Positions 1 through 5,833 of a DNA stretch of 6,380 nt are shown here, one piece after another; the stretch's first letter is position 1, and every line of letters begins with the position of its first letter. Position numbers and translations under genes: made by a program. The notes beneath the pieces were generated by a model, which searched no databases, had not been told where the DNA came from, and saw only the letters and a list, made by a program, of their open reading frames with translations. Origin of the DNA: an uncultured Clostridia bacterium (lineage in GTDB: Bacteria; Bacillota; Clostridia; Oscillospirales; Ruminococcaceae); contig CAMNVW010000083.1 of assembly GCA_946563605.1 (NCBI GenBank), positions 1-6,380 of the forward strand, read 5' to 3'.

Positions 1-199
1 GTTAGCCGAGACGGAGGGATTGTCGTGCAGCAAAGCTTATTGCCACGCACCGAAAATCTCCCTTGTGTAAAGGGAGGTGGCTCGGCGTTAGCCGAGACAG
101 AGGGATTGCCGTGCAGCAAAGCTTATTGCCACGCACCGAAAGCCTCCCTTGTGTAAAGAGAGGTGGCTCGGCGTTAGCCGAGACAGAGGGATTGCCGTG
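1..199. repeat. 86-bp tandem repeat array (left, 2.3 copies, cut by window edge)
   Basis: Two full 86-bp units (1-86 and 87-172) and the first 27 bases of a third (173-199) are nearly identical. Each unit carries a CTCCCTT-GTGTA-AAGGGAG hairpin (58-76; second copy 143-163 with one mismatch) and a CTCGGC-GTTA-GCCGAG hairpin (81-96), then GAGGGATTG. The rest of the unit (about 28-56) can fold as a third, bulged hairpin around GCAA/TTGC. No reading frame here looks like a protein. The hairpin core is the same family as the array at 299-542, in reverse orientation. The left boundary is unknown because the array runs off the window. Confidence 0.9.
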
Positions 200-338
200 T
201 TGCCAAACGGAAAGTCATTCGTATCCTCAACAACGAAGTCGGCAGAAACTTCTGTGGTGTTTGTGCATATATCGATGCTGCGGTAAAGCAATCCCTCAGT
301 CAGCTTCGCTGACAGCTCCCTTTACACAAGGGAGCCTT
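140..338. repeat. Inverted pair of two-hairpin repeats around a short core (MITE-like arrangement)
   Basis: The last complete left unit (140-194) and the first right unit (289-338) are imperfect inverted repeats of about 50-55 bp. Both run from AAG-G/C-CTCCCTTGTGTAAAG to GAGGGATTG, outer end to inner end. They enclose about 94 bp (195-288) that matches neither array and shows no convincing gene. The second hairpin differs in sequence between the arms (CTCGGC/GCCGAG against GTCAGC/GCTGAC), but both versions are perfectly paired. This looks like a small non-autonomous element or a fold-back repeat; no transposase is present and no target-site duplication is evident. Confidence 0.55.
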
Positions 339-542
339 AGGATGGGATGGTCAGCTTCGCTGACAGCTCCCTTTACACAAGGGAGCCTTAGGATGGGATG
401 GTCAGCTTCGTTGACAACTCCCTTTACACAAGGGAGCCTTAGGATGGGGGTGGTCAGCTTCGCTGACAGCTCCCTTTACACAAGGGAGCCTTAGGATGGG
501 GTGGTCAGCTTCGCTGACAGCTCCCTTTACACACGGGAGCCT
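299..542. repeat. 51-bp tandem repeat array (right, five copies)
   Basis: Copies begin at 299, 350, 401, 453 and 504, a period of 51 (once 52), and the last is truncated near 542. Each has a 6-bp hairpin GTCAGC-TTC-GCTGAC, an 8-bp hairpin GCTCCCTT-TACAC-AAGGGAGC, and a linker CTTAGGATGGG(A/G)TG. The third copy has three changes that leave the hairpins mostly paired (GTTGAC, ACTCCC); the fifth has one stem mismatch (ACACGGGAGC). Because 51 is divisible by three, the array reads as a repeated peptide in an open frame, which is not evidence of coding. The array lies downstream of the thrS terminator, so it is outside that operon. Confidence 0.93.
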
Positions 543-562
543 GGGTGCTGCCGCGCCAGTGC

Positions 563-595
563 AAAAAGAGCCGCAAGCGAAGCTTGCGGCTCTTT
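563..595 (-). terminator. Rho-independent terminator of the Nudix-thrS operon
   Basis: A perfect 14-bp stem (565-578 with 582-595) with a 3-base loop is followed on the minus strand by a run of five T (567-563). It begins about 20 bases after the thrS stop codon. The plus-strand side is also T-rich (CTTTCTTTGCTTTT), so it may act both ways. Confidence 0.92.
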
Positions 596-615
596 CTTTG
601 CTTTTCTGATTTTTC

Positions 616-2517
616 TTATGCGCGAGTGCGGATTTCTTCGGTGATTTTTTCGATGAAGTCGGTAAGCTGCATTGCGCCGCCGTCGCCTTCCTTGCGGGTG
701 CGAACGGAGACGGACTGGCTTTCCACTTCCTTTTCACCGACGATGAGCATATAAGGGATCTTCTGAAGCTGTGCTTCACGAATCTTGTAGCCCATCTTTT
801 CCGGTCTCAGGTCAACCTCTGCGCGAACGCCTGCTGCGTTGAGCTTGTCATTGACCTGCTGTGCGTATTCGGTGTATTTCTCGGAAACAGGGATGACCTC
901 AGCCTGAACAGGGGACAGCCAGGTTGGGAACGCGCCTGCATAATGCTCGGTGATAACGCCGATGAAGCGCTCGATGGAACCTAAAACAACGCGGTGGATC
1001 ATGACCGGACGATGTTTTTCGTTGTCAGCGCCGACATATTCCAGATCAAAACGCTCCGGCATCTGCATATCCAGCTGGATGGTGCCGCACTGCCATGTTC
1101 TTCCAATGGAATCTTCCAGATGGAAGTCGAGTTTTGGACCATAGAAGGCGCCGTCGCCCTCGTTGATAATATAGGTCTTGCCCATCTTTTCAATGGCTTT
1201 CTTCAGGGTGTCGGTTGCGAAATCCCATGTCTCTTTTTCGCCGATGTGATCCTCCGGCATGGTGGAAACCTCGATCTGATAGTGCAGACCGAATGTCGAG
1301 TAAACCTCGTCGAACAGACGGACGGTGTTCTGGATTTCGTCCTCCATCTGATCCCATGTCATAAAGATGTGCGAGTCGTCCTGTGTGAAGCAGCGAACGC
1401 GGAACAGACCGTGCAGTGCGCCGGAAAGCTCGTGGCGATGTACCAGACCGAGCTCTGCCATTCTCAGCGGCAGGTCGCGGTAGGAGTGCGGTTCTGTCTT
1501 GTAAACCAGCATACCGCCTGGGCAGTTCATTGGTTTGATTGCGTAATCCTCGCCGTCGATAACGGTGGTGTACATATTATCTTTGTAATGATCCCAGTGA
1601 CCGGAACGGTGCCACAACTCCTGATTCAGGATGATTGGGGTGGAGATTTCCACATAACCGTATTTCTTGTGAACCTCTCTCCAGTATTCGAGCAGGGCAT
1701 TGCGCAGGATCATACCCTTTGGCAGGAAGAATGGGAAGCCTGGACCTTCCTCCAAGATGGTGAACAGACCCAGCTCTTTGCCGAGTTTGCGGTGGTCACG
1801 TTTTTTTGCTTCTTCAATAGCAGTCAGATGTGCTTCCAGTTCGCTTGCTTTCGGGAAGGAGGTTGCGTACAGACGGCAAAGGGTTGCTTTGCTGGAGTCG
1901 CCGCGCCAGTAAGCGCCGGTAGCAGAGGTGATCTTAAATGCTTTGATTGGGGAAACGTCCATCAGATGCGGACCTGCGCACAGGTCGGTAAATTCGCCCT
2001 GTTTAAAGAAGCTGATCTTTTCGCCCTTGCCGGCGTGTTCGTCGATCAGTTCCAGCTTATAAGGCTCGTCCTTCATCAGTTCCTTTGCCTCAGGTACATC
2101 CAGTTCGAAGCGTTCGATCGGCAGTTTTTCCTTGACGATTTTTTTCATCTCTGCTTCGATTTTTTCGATGTCCTCTGGGGTGAATGGTTTTTCTACATCA
2201 AAATCATAGTAGAAGCCGCCTTTGACAGCAGGACCGATGGCAAATTTTGCCTGTGGGTACAGGCGTTTCACTGCCTGCGCCAAAACGTGGGAGGAAGAGT
2301 GCCAGAAGGTTTTCTTGCCGTCCTCGTCGTCGAAAGTACAGATTTCCAGCTTGCAGTCTTTGGTGATAGGGGTTCTCAGGTCGGCAACTTCCCCATCAAT
2401 TCTGCCGCAGCAGGCAGCTTTTGCAAGACCTGCTCCCAGCGATTTTGCTACGTCGATGACGGATACGCCGGAGTCAAATTCTTTGACGCTGCCGTCTTTC
2501 AGTGTTACATGAATCAT
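616..2517 (-). CDS. thrS: Threonine--tRNA ligase (ThrRS)
   Basis: This cytoplasmic enzyme charges tRNA-Thr with threonine using ATP. The 633-residue product is full length for the family (E. coli about 642). Domains in order: TGS (about 1-60); the second additional domain for editing of mischarged Ser-tRNA-Thr, with its metal-site residues H73, H77, C180 and H184; the class II catalytic core (about 245-535); and the anticodon-binding domain (about 540-630). The catalytic zinc ligands are C332 (in MNCPGG), H383 and H508. Class II motif 2 is seen around RHELSGALHGLFRVR, and motif 3 around 511-518 (GSIERF). The ATG follows GGAGG with 7 bases between. The gene lies 84 bp after the Nudix gene, with no terminator between them and no T-box of its own, so the upstream Thr T-box most likely controls it. 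TATAAT occurs in the gap at 2568-2573 without a matching -35, so a secondary promoter is only a weak possibility. Confidence 0.98.
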   Translation of the reverse strand: MIHVTLKDGSVKEFDSGVSVIDVAKSLGAGLAKAACCGRIDGEVADLRTPITKDCKLEICTFDDEDGKKTFWHSSSHVLAQAVKRLYPQAKFAIGPAVKGGFYYDFDVEKPFTPEDIEKIEAEMKKIVKEKLPIERFELDVPEAKELMKDEPYKLELIDEHAGKGEKISFFKQGEFTDLCAGPHLMDVSPIKAFKITSATGAYWRGDSSKATLCRLYATSFPKASELEAHLTAIEEAKKRDHRKLGKELGLFTILEEGPGFPFFLPKGMILRNALLEYWREVHKKYGYVEISTPIILNQELWHRSGHWDHYKDNMYTTVIDGEDYAIKPMNCPGGMLVYKTEPHSYRDLPLRMAELGLVHRHELSGALHGLFRVRCFTQDDSHIFMTWDQMEDEIQNTVRLFDEVYSTFGLHYQIEVSTMPEDHIGEKETWDFATDTLKKAIEKMGKTYIINEGDGAFYGPKLDFHLEDSIGRTWQCGTIQLDMQMPERFDLEYVGADNEKHRPVMIHRVVLGSIERFIGVITEHYAGAFPTWLSPVQAEVIPVSEKYTEYAQQVNDKLNAAGVRAEVDLRPEKMGYKIREAQLQKIPYMLIVGEKEVESQSVSVRTRKEGDGGAMQLTDFIEKITEEIRTRA

Positions 2518-2601
2518 GCTGATTCCTCCATTTCAATATCTTTCAAAACTCTCTTGGTAAAGCTTTCATTATAAAAGGACTGTGTCAGGGGTTGGGGTAA
2601 T

Positions 2602-3171
2602 TTATTTTTGCAGCGAACGGCGTTTGCGCCGCTGTTCCAAAAATCTTACGACATCGAAAAATTCTGGGTAACGGTAAAATTCGCGGCGGCTTGCCATCTG
2701 CTTGAGCTGAGAAACCGTCACCCACATGATCTGGCTGACCTCCTCCTCCTGCAAAACCGCGTCCTCAACTAAAAAATCCTGCTCTACTACAAAATTTTCG
2801 GAGAGCAGCTTGCCGCGCAGCTTGCGGTTGAGTTTGTGTACCTGCTGCGGAAGGATGTGGATGCCGATTTCCTCCATCGGTTCCCGGATACACGCCTGCA
2901 GGGAAGTTTCCCCTGCCATCACACAGCCGCTGTGGGTCGCCCAGGTTCCCGGAAGGTCCTTCTTGTATTTGGAACGCTTCTGGATCAGGATCTCATCGCG
3001 GCTGTTGACGATCCACACATCCACGACCATGACATACTGTCCGTCCGACAGCGGCTCGCCGCGCACAAAGGTTTTTCCGGTGCGGTTGCCGTAAACATCA
3101 TAGACGTCGCAGATCTCGTTCGTACCGTTTTCTCTTTTCACGGTGGTGTCGTGGGACTCTGCGTTTTCCAT
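2602..3171 (-). CDS. Nudix hydrolase (Idi/YfcD-like), first gene of the thrS operon
   Basis: The 189-residue protein has a Nudix fold, which hydrolyses nucleoside diphosphates linked to another moiety or, in the Idi branch, isomerises isopentenyl diphosphate. The Nudix box spans residues 82-104: G82, E88, R96-E97, E100-E101 and G103 match GX5EX7REUXEEXGU and supply the metal ligands. The N-terminal part (about 20-45, DVYDVYGNRTG then RGEPLSDGQY) resembles the Idi/YfcD group. The full set of type 1 isomerase cysteine and histidine residues is not evident, so I do not call it idi; the substrate is unknown. P98 sits where a hydrophobic residue is usual, inside the Nudix helix. The C-terminus is basic (RRKRR). 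The ATG follows AGGAGG (3179-3184) with 7 bases between, a decisive start. It is the first gene behind the T-box, so it should respond to threonine tRNA charging. Confidence 0.88.
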   Translation of the reverse strand: MENAESHDTTVKRENGTNEICDVYDVYGNRTGKTFVRGEPLSDGQYVMVVDVWIVNSRDEILIQKRSKYKKDLPGTWATHSGCVMAGETSLQACIREPMEEIGIHILPQQVHKLNRKLRGKLLSENFVVEQDFLVEDAVLQEEEVSQIMWVTVSQLKQMASRREFYRYPEFFDVVRFLEQRRKRRSLQK

Positions 3172-3270
3172 CGGCGTTCCTCCTTTCTGTCTTTGCTGTA
3201 TCCATAGTATGGTACAAACGATGTTTCATCAGTCGGGCTTTTAGAAATCTTCCGAAAAGGACGGGAAAAC

Positions 3271-3302
3271 AAAAAAGCTCCATCCCAAACTAGGGATGAA
3301 GC
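3271..3302 (-). terminator. T-box attenuator terminator
   Basis: On the minus strand GCTTCATCCC (3302-3293) pairs with GGGATGGAGC (3286-3277), with one G-U pair and a 6-base loop, followed by six T (3276-3271). It lies about 100 bases before the Nudix start codon. It overlaps the antiterminator arm, as expected for transcriptional attenuation. Confidence 0.93.
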
Positions 3303-3586
3303 AATTCTTTAAAAAATTGACTCCACGGTTCCACCCGCATTATGTCCTGCCTTGGCAGAACATCTCTCTTGTGGCTGTAACGCTGCCGCTGCGTCGTGCT
3401 TATGACCTTTCAAGGGCTGTCACACGCTCTCCAAGGTGGTGGTTTTTCGCGCCTTTGCCGCGGGCGCTTTCAGCAGTATCAATACTGCGCCTGCTCTCTG
3501 GTGCAAAAGAGTGTTGCAAAAAACGATCCTCTTCAACGATTTTCTTTATATGGGATGTGCGGCGATAGGACGTCGCCGACTGCTTA
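3271..3586 (-). promoter_or_regulatory. T-box riboswitch, threonine-type (specifier ACC)
   Basis: Read on the minus strand, the leader has the conserved T-box sequence GGGTGGAACCGTGG (about 3323-3336), an AG-bulge motif CCAGAGAGC (3501-3493), a Stem III hairpin (3363-3342, about 9 bp) and a terminator. The specifier is placed by its context: in glyQS-type leaders the codon is followed by A and then a pyrimidine-rich stretch ending in TTGAG or TCGAG. Here ACC (3440-3438) is followed by ACCTTGGAG, giving a Thr codon, which fits thrS downstream. The UGGA of the T-box predicts a U discriminator base on the cognate tRNA. TTCATCCC of the terminator's 5' arm can instead pair in the antiterminator with the GGG of the T-box and flanking bases, so the two structures exclude each other. 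Uncharged tRNA-Thr should favour readthrough. A 6-bp hairpin (3560-3578) precedes Stem I. Confidence 0.94.
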
Positions 3587-3592
3587 AACTTC

Positions 3593-3621
3593 ATGTTACC
3601 ACCCAAACCTTGAAATGTCAA
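3593..3621 (-). promoter_or_regulatory. Sigma-A promoter of the T-box-Nudix-thrS operon
   Basis: On the minus strand TTGACA (3621-3616), a 17-base spacer and TAACAT (3598-3593) form a near-consensus promoter. Transcription would start near 3586, just upstream of the first leader hairpin of the T-box, which fits. Confidence 0.85.
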
Positions 3622-3631
3622 CACAATTTTC

Positions 3632-3660
3632 TTGACAAGTCTTCTCATAACAGATAAAAT
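3632..3660 (+). promoter_or_regulatory. Divergent plus-strand promoter facing rny
   Basis: TTGACA (3632-3637), a 17-base spacer and TAAAAT (3655-3660) make a strong candidate. Its -35 is separated by only 10 bases from the -35 of the T-box promoter, so the two TTGACA boxes form an inverted pair. The predicted start near 3667 gives a leader of about 535 bases before rny, unless the small ORFs in between are expressed. Confidence 0.65.
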
Positions 3661-3686
3661 AAATATGTACGATCTGCGTTTACTGA

Positions 3687-3857
3687 AAAACGCAGCCGTA
3701 TTTTTATTATGGAGCGCACACAACAGCGTTTGATGATGCGCTTTCAGTTGCAGTATCTTTTTGGGATGCGGCAAAACAGAAGGATTCAGAGTATGTTCTC
3801 GACTTATTTGAGATTGATATAGTTTTTGAAAAAGACCTTTTCGTAGGAGGAATTTGA
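3687..3857 (+). pseudogene. 5'-truncated ORF fragment, unidentified
   Basis: A 56-codon open frame after an in-frame TGA (3684-3686) has no ATG, GTG or TTG start before its TGA stop at 3855-3857. Its translation has ordinary protein composition, with an amphipathic end (DAAKQKDSEYVLDLFEIDIV then FEKDLFVGGI). The last codons contain GGAGG, and the stop overlaps the ATG of the next micro-ORF (TGATG), an arrangement typical of adjacent genes in an operon. I do not recognise the family. It may be the tail of a decayed gene; it could also be a chance open frame. A competing frame from ATG at 3709 (37 codons) has no ribosome binding site. Confidence 0.3.
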
Positions 3858-3913
3858 TGGCTGAAATGGTAGATAGGGTTATCATTTTGGGGTATCAGTC
3901 AGTGAAGGGATAG
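3857..3913 (+). CDS. 18-residue micro-ORF with strong ribosome binding site
   Basis: GTAGGAGG (3843-3850) stands 6 bases before ATG, and the frame reads MAEMVDRVIILGYQSVKG before TAG. The start overlaps the stop of the preceding fragment. It may be a leader peptide, a true small protein, or the first codons of a gene that lost its remainder. The stop lies at the start of an 8-bp hairpin (3906-3926). No family is recognised; the evidence is only the ribosome binding site and the stop-start overlap. Confidence 0.3.
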   Translation: MAEMVDRVIILGYQSVKG

Positions 3914-3948
3914 GTGCGCTGTCCCTCAAAATGCGTCCTCTTTGCAAT

Positions 3949-3987
3949 TTATTTTATTTTTATTCCTAATAGTAAAAAATAAAATAA
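3949..3987. repeat. AT-only inverted repeat (13-bp arms)
   Basis: TTATTTTATTTTT (3949-3961) and AAAAATAAAATAA (3975-3987) are perfect inverted copies around a 13-base loop. It is composed only of A and T, so it is weak as RNA. It might act as a curved or UP-like DNA element, or be a degenerate terminator. Confidence 0.6.
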
Positions 3988-4201
3988 AAAACAAGCTATG
4001 TCAACGCGATCTTTTGTATTTTGAGGAGCACTCTGGACGAGAGGCGATGGGAAAATCGCATCCGTTCGGATGTTTTGTTGCGCTCTGAAACAATATCAGG
4101 CAACGACTTTTACAATCTATACAAAGGATCTGGCAAAGACTGTTCAGATGCTTTGTACAAAATCTTTGCACACATTTTGGTAAAGGAGGACGAAAGTTTT
4201 C

Positions 4202-5758
4202 ATGGGATCAATCATTAGCTATGTAGTCTGTATCCTGCTCTCGCTGCTTGTCGGCGGTATCGTTTGTTTTCTGCTGGGAATCCAGTACCGCAAAAAGGTA
4301 GCGGAGACCGAGCTTGGTACCGCTGAGGAGGAAGCAAAACGAATTATCGGCGACGCTATTAAGGATGCAGAAGTCAAGAAAAAAGAAGCACTGGTAGAAG
4401 CAAAGGACGAAATCCACAAACAGAGAACTGAGGCAGAAAAGGAAGTTAAGGAACGCCGCAATGAGGTTCAGCGCTTGGAGCGCCGTGTTCAGCAGAAGGA
4501 AGAATCGGTTGACCGCAAGCTGGATAATCTGGAGCGCAAGGAAGAGACCCTGCAGAACAAGATCAAAGAAGCAGAGGTAAAACTCAAAGAAGCCAACGAA
4601 ATCAAAACAAGCCAGTTTGAGGTTCTGGAGAAAATTTCCGGTTACACCGCAGAACAGGCAAAGGAATATCTGCTTTCCAGTCTGGAAAACGAGCTGGTTC
4701 ACGAAAAAGCGCTGAAGATCAATCTGTATGAGCAGAAATTTAAGGACGAATCCGAGCAGAAGGCAAAAGAAATCATTGCGACAGCGATTCAGAAATGCGC
4801 CTCCGACTATGTCGGCGAGGTCACCGTATCGGTGGTTCCTCTGCCAAACGATGAGATGAAGGGCCGTATCATCGGACGCGAAGGCCGCAATATCCGCACC
4901 ATTGAAACCCTGACCGGTGTTGATTTGATTATCGACGATACACCGGAAGCGATTACCCTCTCGAGCCACGATGCAGTCAAACGAGAGGTGGCGCGCATCG
5001 CTTTGGAACGCCTGATTCAGGATGGAAGAATCCATCCGGCAAGAATCGAAGAGATGGTGGAAAAAGCGCGCCGTGAAATCGAACAGAAAATCAAGCAGGA
5101 CGGTGAACACGCTGTTCTGGAAACCAATGTACACGGTATGCACCCTGATATGATCAAGCTCTTGGGACGCATGAGATACCGCTCCAGCTATGGTCAGAAC
5201 GTGCTTCAGCACTCCATCGAAGTTTCCCACCTTGCGGGCGCGATGGCAGCAGAGCTGGGCGCAGACGTTGCGACTGCAAAACGCGCGGGTCTGATACACG
5301 ATATTGGTAAGGCGCTGACCCATGAGATCGAAGGCAGCCATGTGAAGATTGGCGTAGACCTCGCAAGAAAATACAAAGAAAACGCTGCGGTCATCCATGC
5401 AATCGAAGCGCATCATGGCGATGTAGAGCCAAAGACGCTGGTTGCGTGTATTGTACAGGCAGCTGACGCGATCAGTGCGGCAAGACCTGGCGCAAGACGC
5501 GAAAATCTGGAAAACTACATCAAACGTCTGGAGAAGCTGGAAGAGATTGCAAACTCCTTCGACGGCGTTGAAAAATGTTTTGCCGTTCAGGCAGGACGTG
5601 AGATTCGCATTATGGTTCGTCCAGAGGTTATCACCGACGATAAGATGACCATTATCGCAAGAGAGATCGTCAACAAGATCGAGTCTGAAATGGAATACCC
5701 TGGTCAAATCAAGGTCAACATCATCCGCGAAAACCGCGCGGTCGATTACGCAAAATAA
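4202..5758 (+). CDS. rny: Ribonuclease Y
   Basis: RNase Y is the membrane-anchored endoribonuclease that starts mRNA decay and matures some transcripts in Firmicutes. The 518-residue length is normal for the family (about 520). Seen in order: one N-terminal membrane segment (about 5-27), a long charged coiled coil (about 33-140), a KH RNA-binding domain with its GxxG loop (IIGREGRN, 223-230), and an HD domain with H337, the H366-D367 pair (LIHDIGKA) and D422 as likely metal ligands. A conserved C-terminal domain follows (about 430-518). The ATG is preceded by AAAGGAGG (4182-4189) at 12 bases, slightly long, but no nearer start codon exists. recA or cinA, the common upstream neighbours of rny in Firmicutes, are absent. 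The gene is probably monocistronic, as it ends at a strong terminator. Confidence 0.98.
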   Translation: MGSIISYVVCILLSLLVGGIVCFLLGIQYRKKVAETELGTAEEEAKRIIGDAIKDAEVKKKEALVEAKDEIHKQRTEAEKEVKERRNEVQRLERRVQQKEESVDRKLDNLERKEETLQNKIKEAEVKLKEANEIKTSQFEVLEKISGYTAEQAKEYLLSSLENELVHEKALKINLYEQKFKDESEQKAKEIIATAIQKCASDYVGEVTVSVVPLPNDEMKGRIIGREGRNIRTIETLTGVDLIIDDTPEAITLSSHDAVKREVARIALERLIQDGRIHPARIEEMVEKARREIEQKIKQDGEHAVLETNVHGMHPDMIKLLGRMRYRSSYGQNVLQHSIEVSHLAGAMAAELGADVATAKRAGLIHDIGKALTHEIEGSHVKIGVDLARKYKENAAVIHAIEAHHGDVEPKTLVACIVQAADAISAARPGARRENLENYIKRLEKLEEIANSFDGVEKCFAVQAGREIRIMVRPEVITDDKMTIIAREIVNKIESEMEYPGQIKVNIIRENRAVDYAK

Positions 5759-5775
5759 ATTGACAGTAAAAACGA

Positions 5776-5821
5776 AACCCCCGTTGTCTTTTGAATACAC
5801 AGACAACGGGGGTTCTTTTTT
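5776..5821. terminator. Bidirectional terminator between rny and the selenoprotein gene
   Basis: A perfect 13-bp stem AACCCCCGTTGTC / GACAACGGGGGTT (5776-5788 with 5802-5814), with a 13-base loop, is followed on the plus strand by C and six T. On the minus strand it is followed by TCG and five T. It therefore ends rny and probably also the convergent gene. Confidence 0.93.
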
Positions 5822-5833
5822 GTGGATATGAAG

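Larger units (their letters stand above)
3661..4201 (+). other. Long region upstream of rny without a convincing intact gene
   Basis: Seen here: an 8-bp hairpin CTGCGTTT-ACTGAA-AAACGCAG (3674-3695) next to the predicted start, followed by a T-rich stretch and so possibly a weak attenuator; an 8-bp hairpin (3906-3926, one G-U pair); a short stem GCGAT/ATCGC (4044-4059) next to CATCC-GTTC-GGATG and TTTT (4059-4075), which could be a weak terminator or leader structure; and a palindrome TTTGTACAAA near 4154. TTGCAA (3943-3948) with TAATAG (3967-3972) at 18-base spacing is a poor alternative promoter for rny. A 65-codon frame opened by TTG at 4021 has no ribosome binding site and runs over the rny start; I do not call it. 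Confidence 0.5.

Noticed and set aside
88..291. 67-codon minus-strand frame in the core between the repeat arrays
   Set aside because: Most of it is repeat sequence, and there is no ribosome binding site or recognisable family; the core is better left as non-coding.
63..494. 143-codon plus-strand frame with repeated 17-residue units (SASLTAPFTQGSLRMGW)
   Set aside because: It crosses both repeat arrays and their core; the peptide repeat follows from the 51-bp period being divisible by three. It is not a protein family and has no ribosome binding site.
1..542. CRISPR array
   Set aside because: The units are contiguous tandem copies without unique spacers, and no cas gene is in view.
994..2574. 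526-codon plus-strand frame opposite thrS
   Set aside because: It is an antisense shadow of thrS, created by the codon composition of a well-identified gene.
2518..2601. A separate T-box or promoter directly before thrS
   Set aside because: The gap is only 84 bp and has no T-box sequence or terminator; TATAAT at 2568-2573 lacks a -35 at proper spacing.
3400..3885. 161-codon minus-strand frame over the T-box leader
   Set aside because: It spans the promoter and the T-box, and its composition is not protein-like; the regulatory reading explains this stretch.
4021..4218. 65-codon plus-strand frame starting at TTG before rny
   Set aside because: No ribosome binding site at the start, it overlaps the rny start and its ribosome binding site, and no family is recognised.
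4208..5806. 532-codon minus-strand frame opposite rny
   Set aside because: Antisense shadow of rny: rich in Phe/Cys/Leu runs complementary to Glu/Lys codons, running through the terminator.
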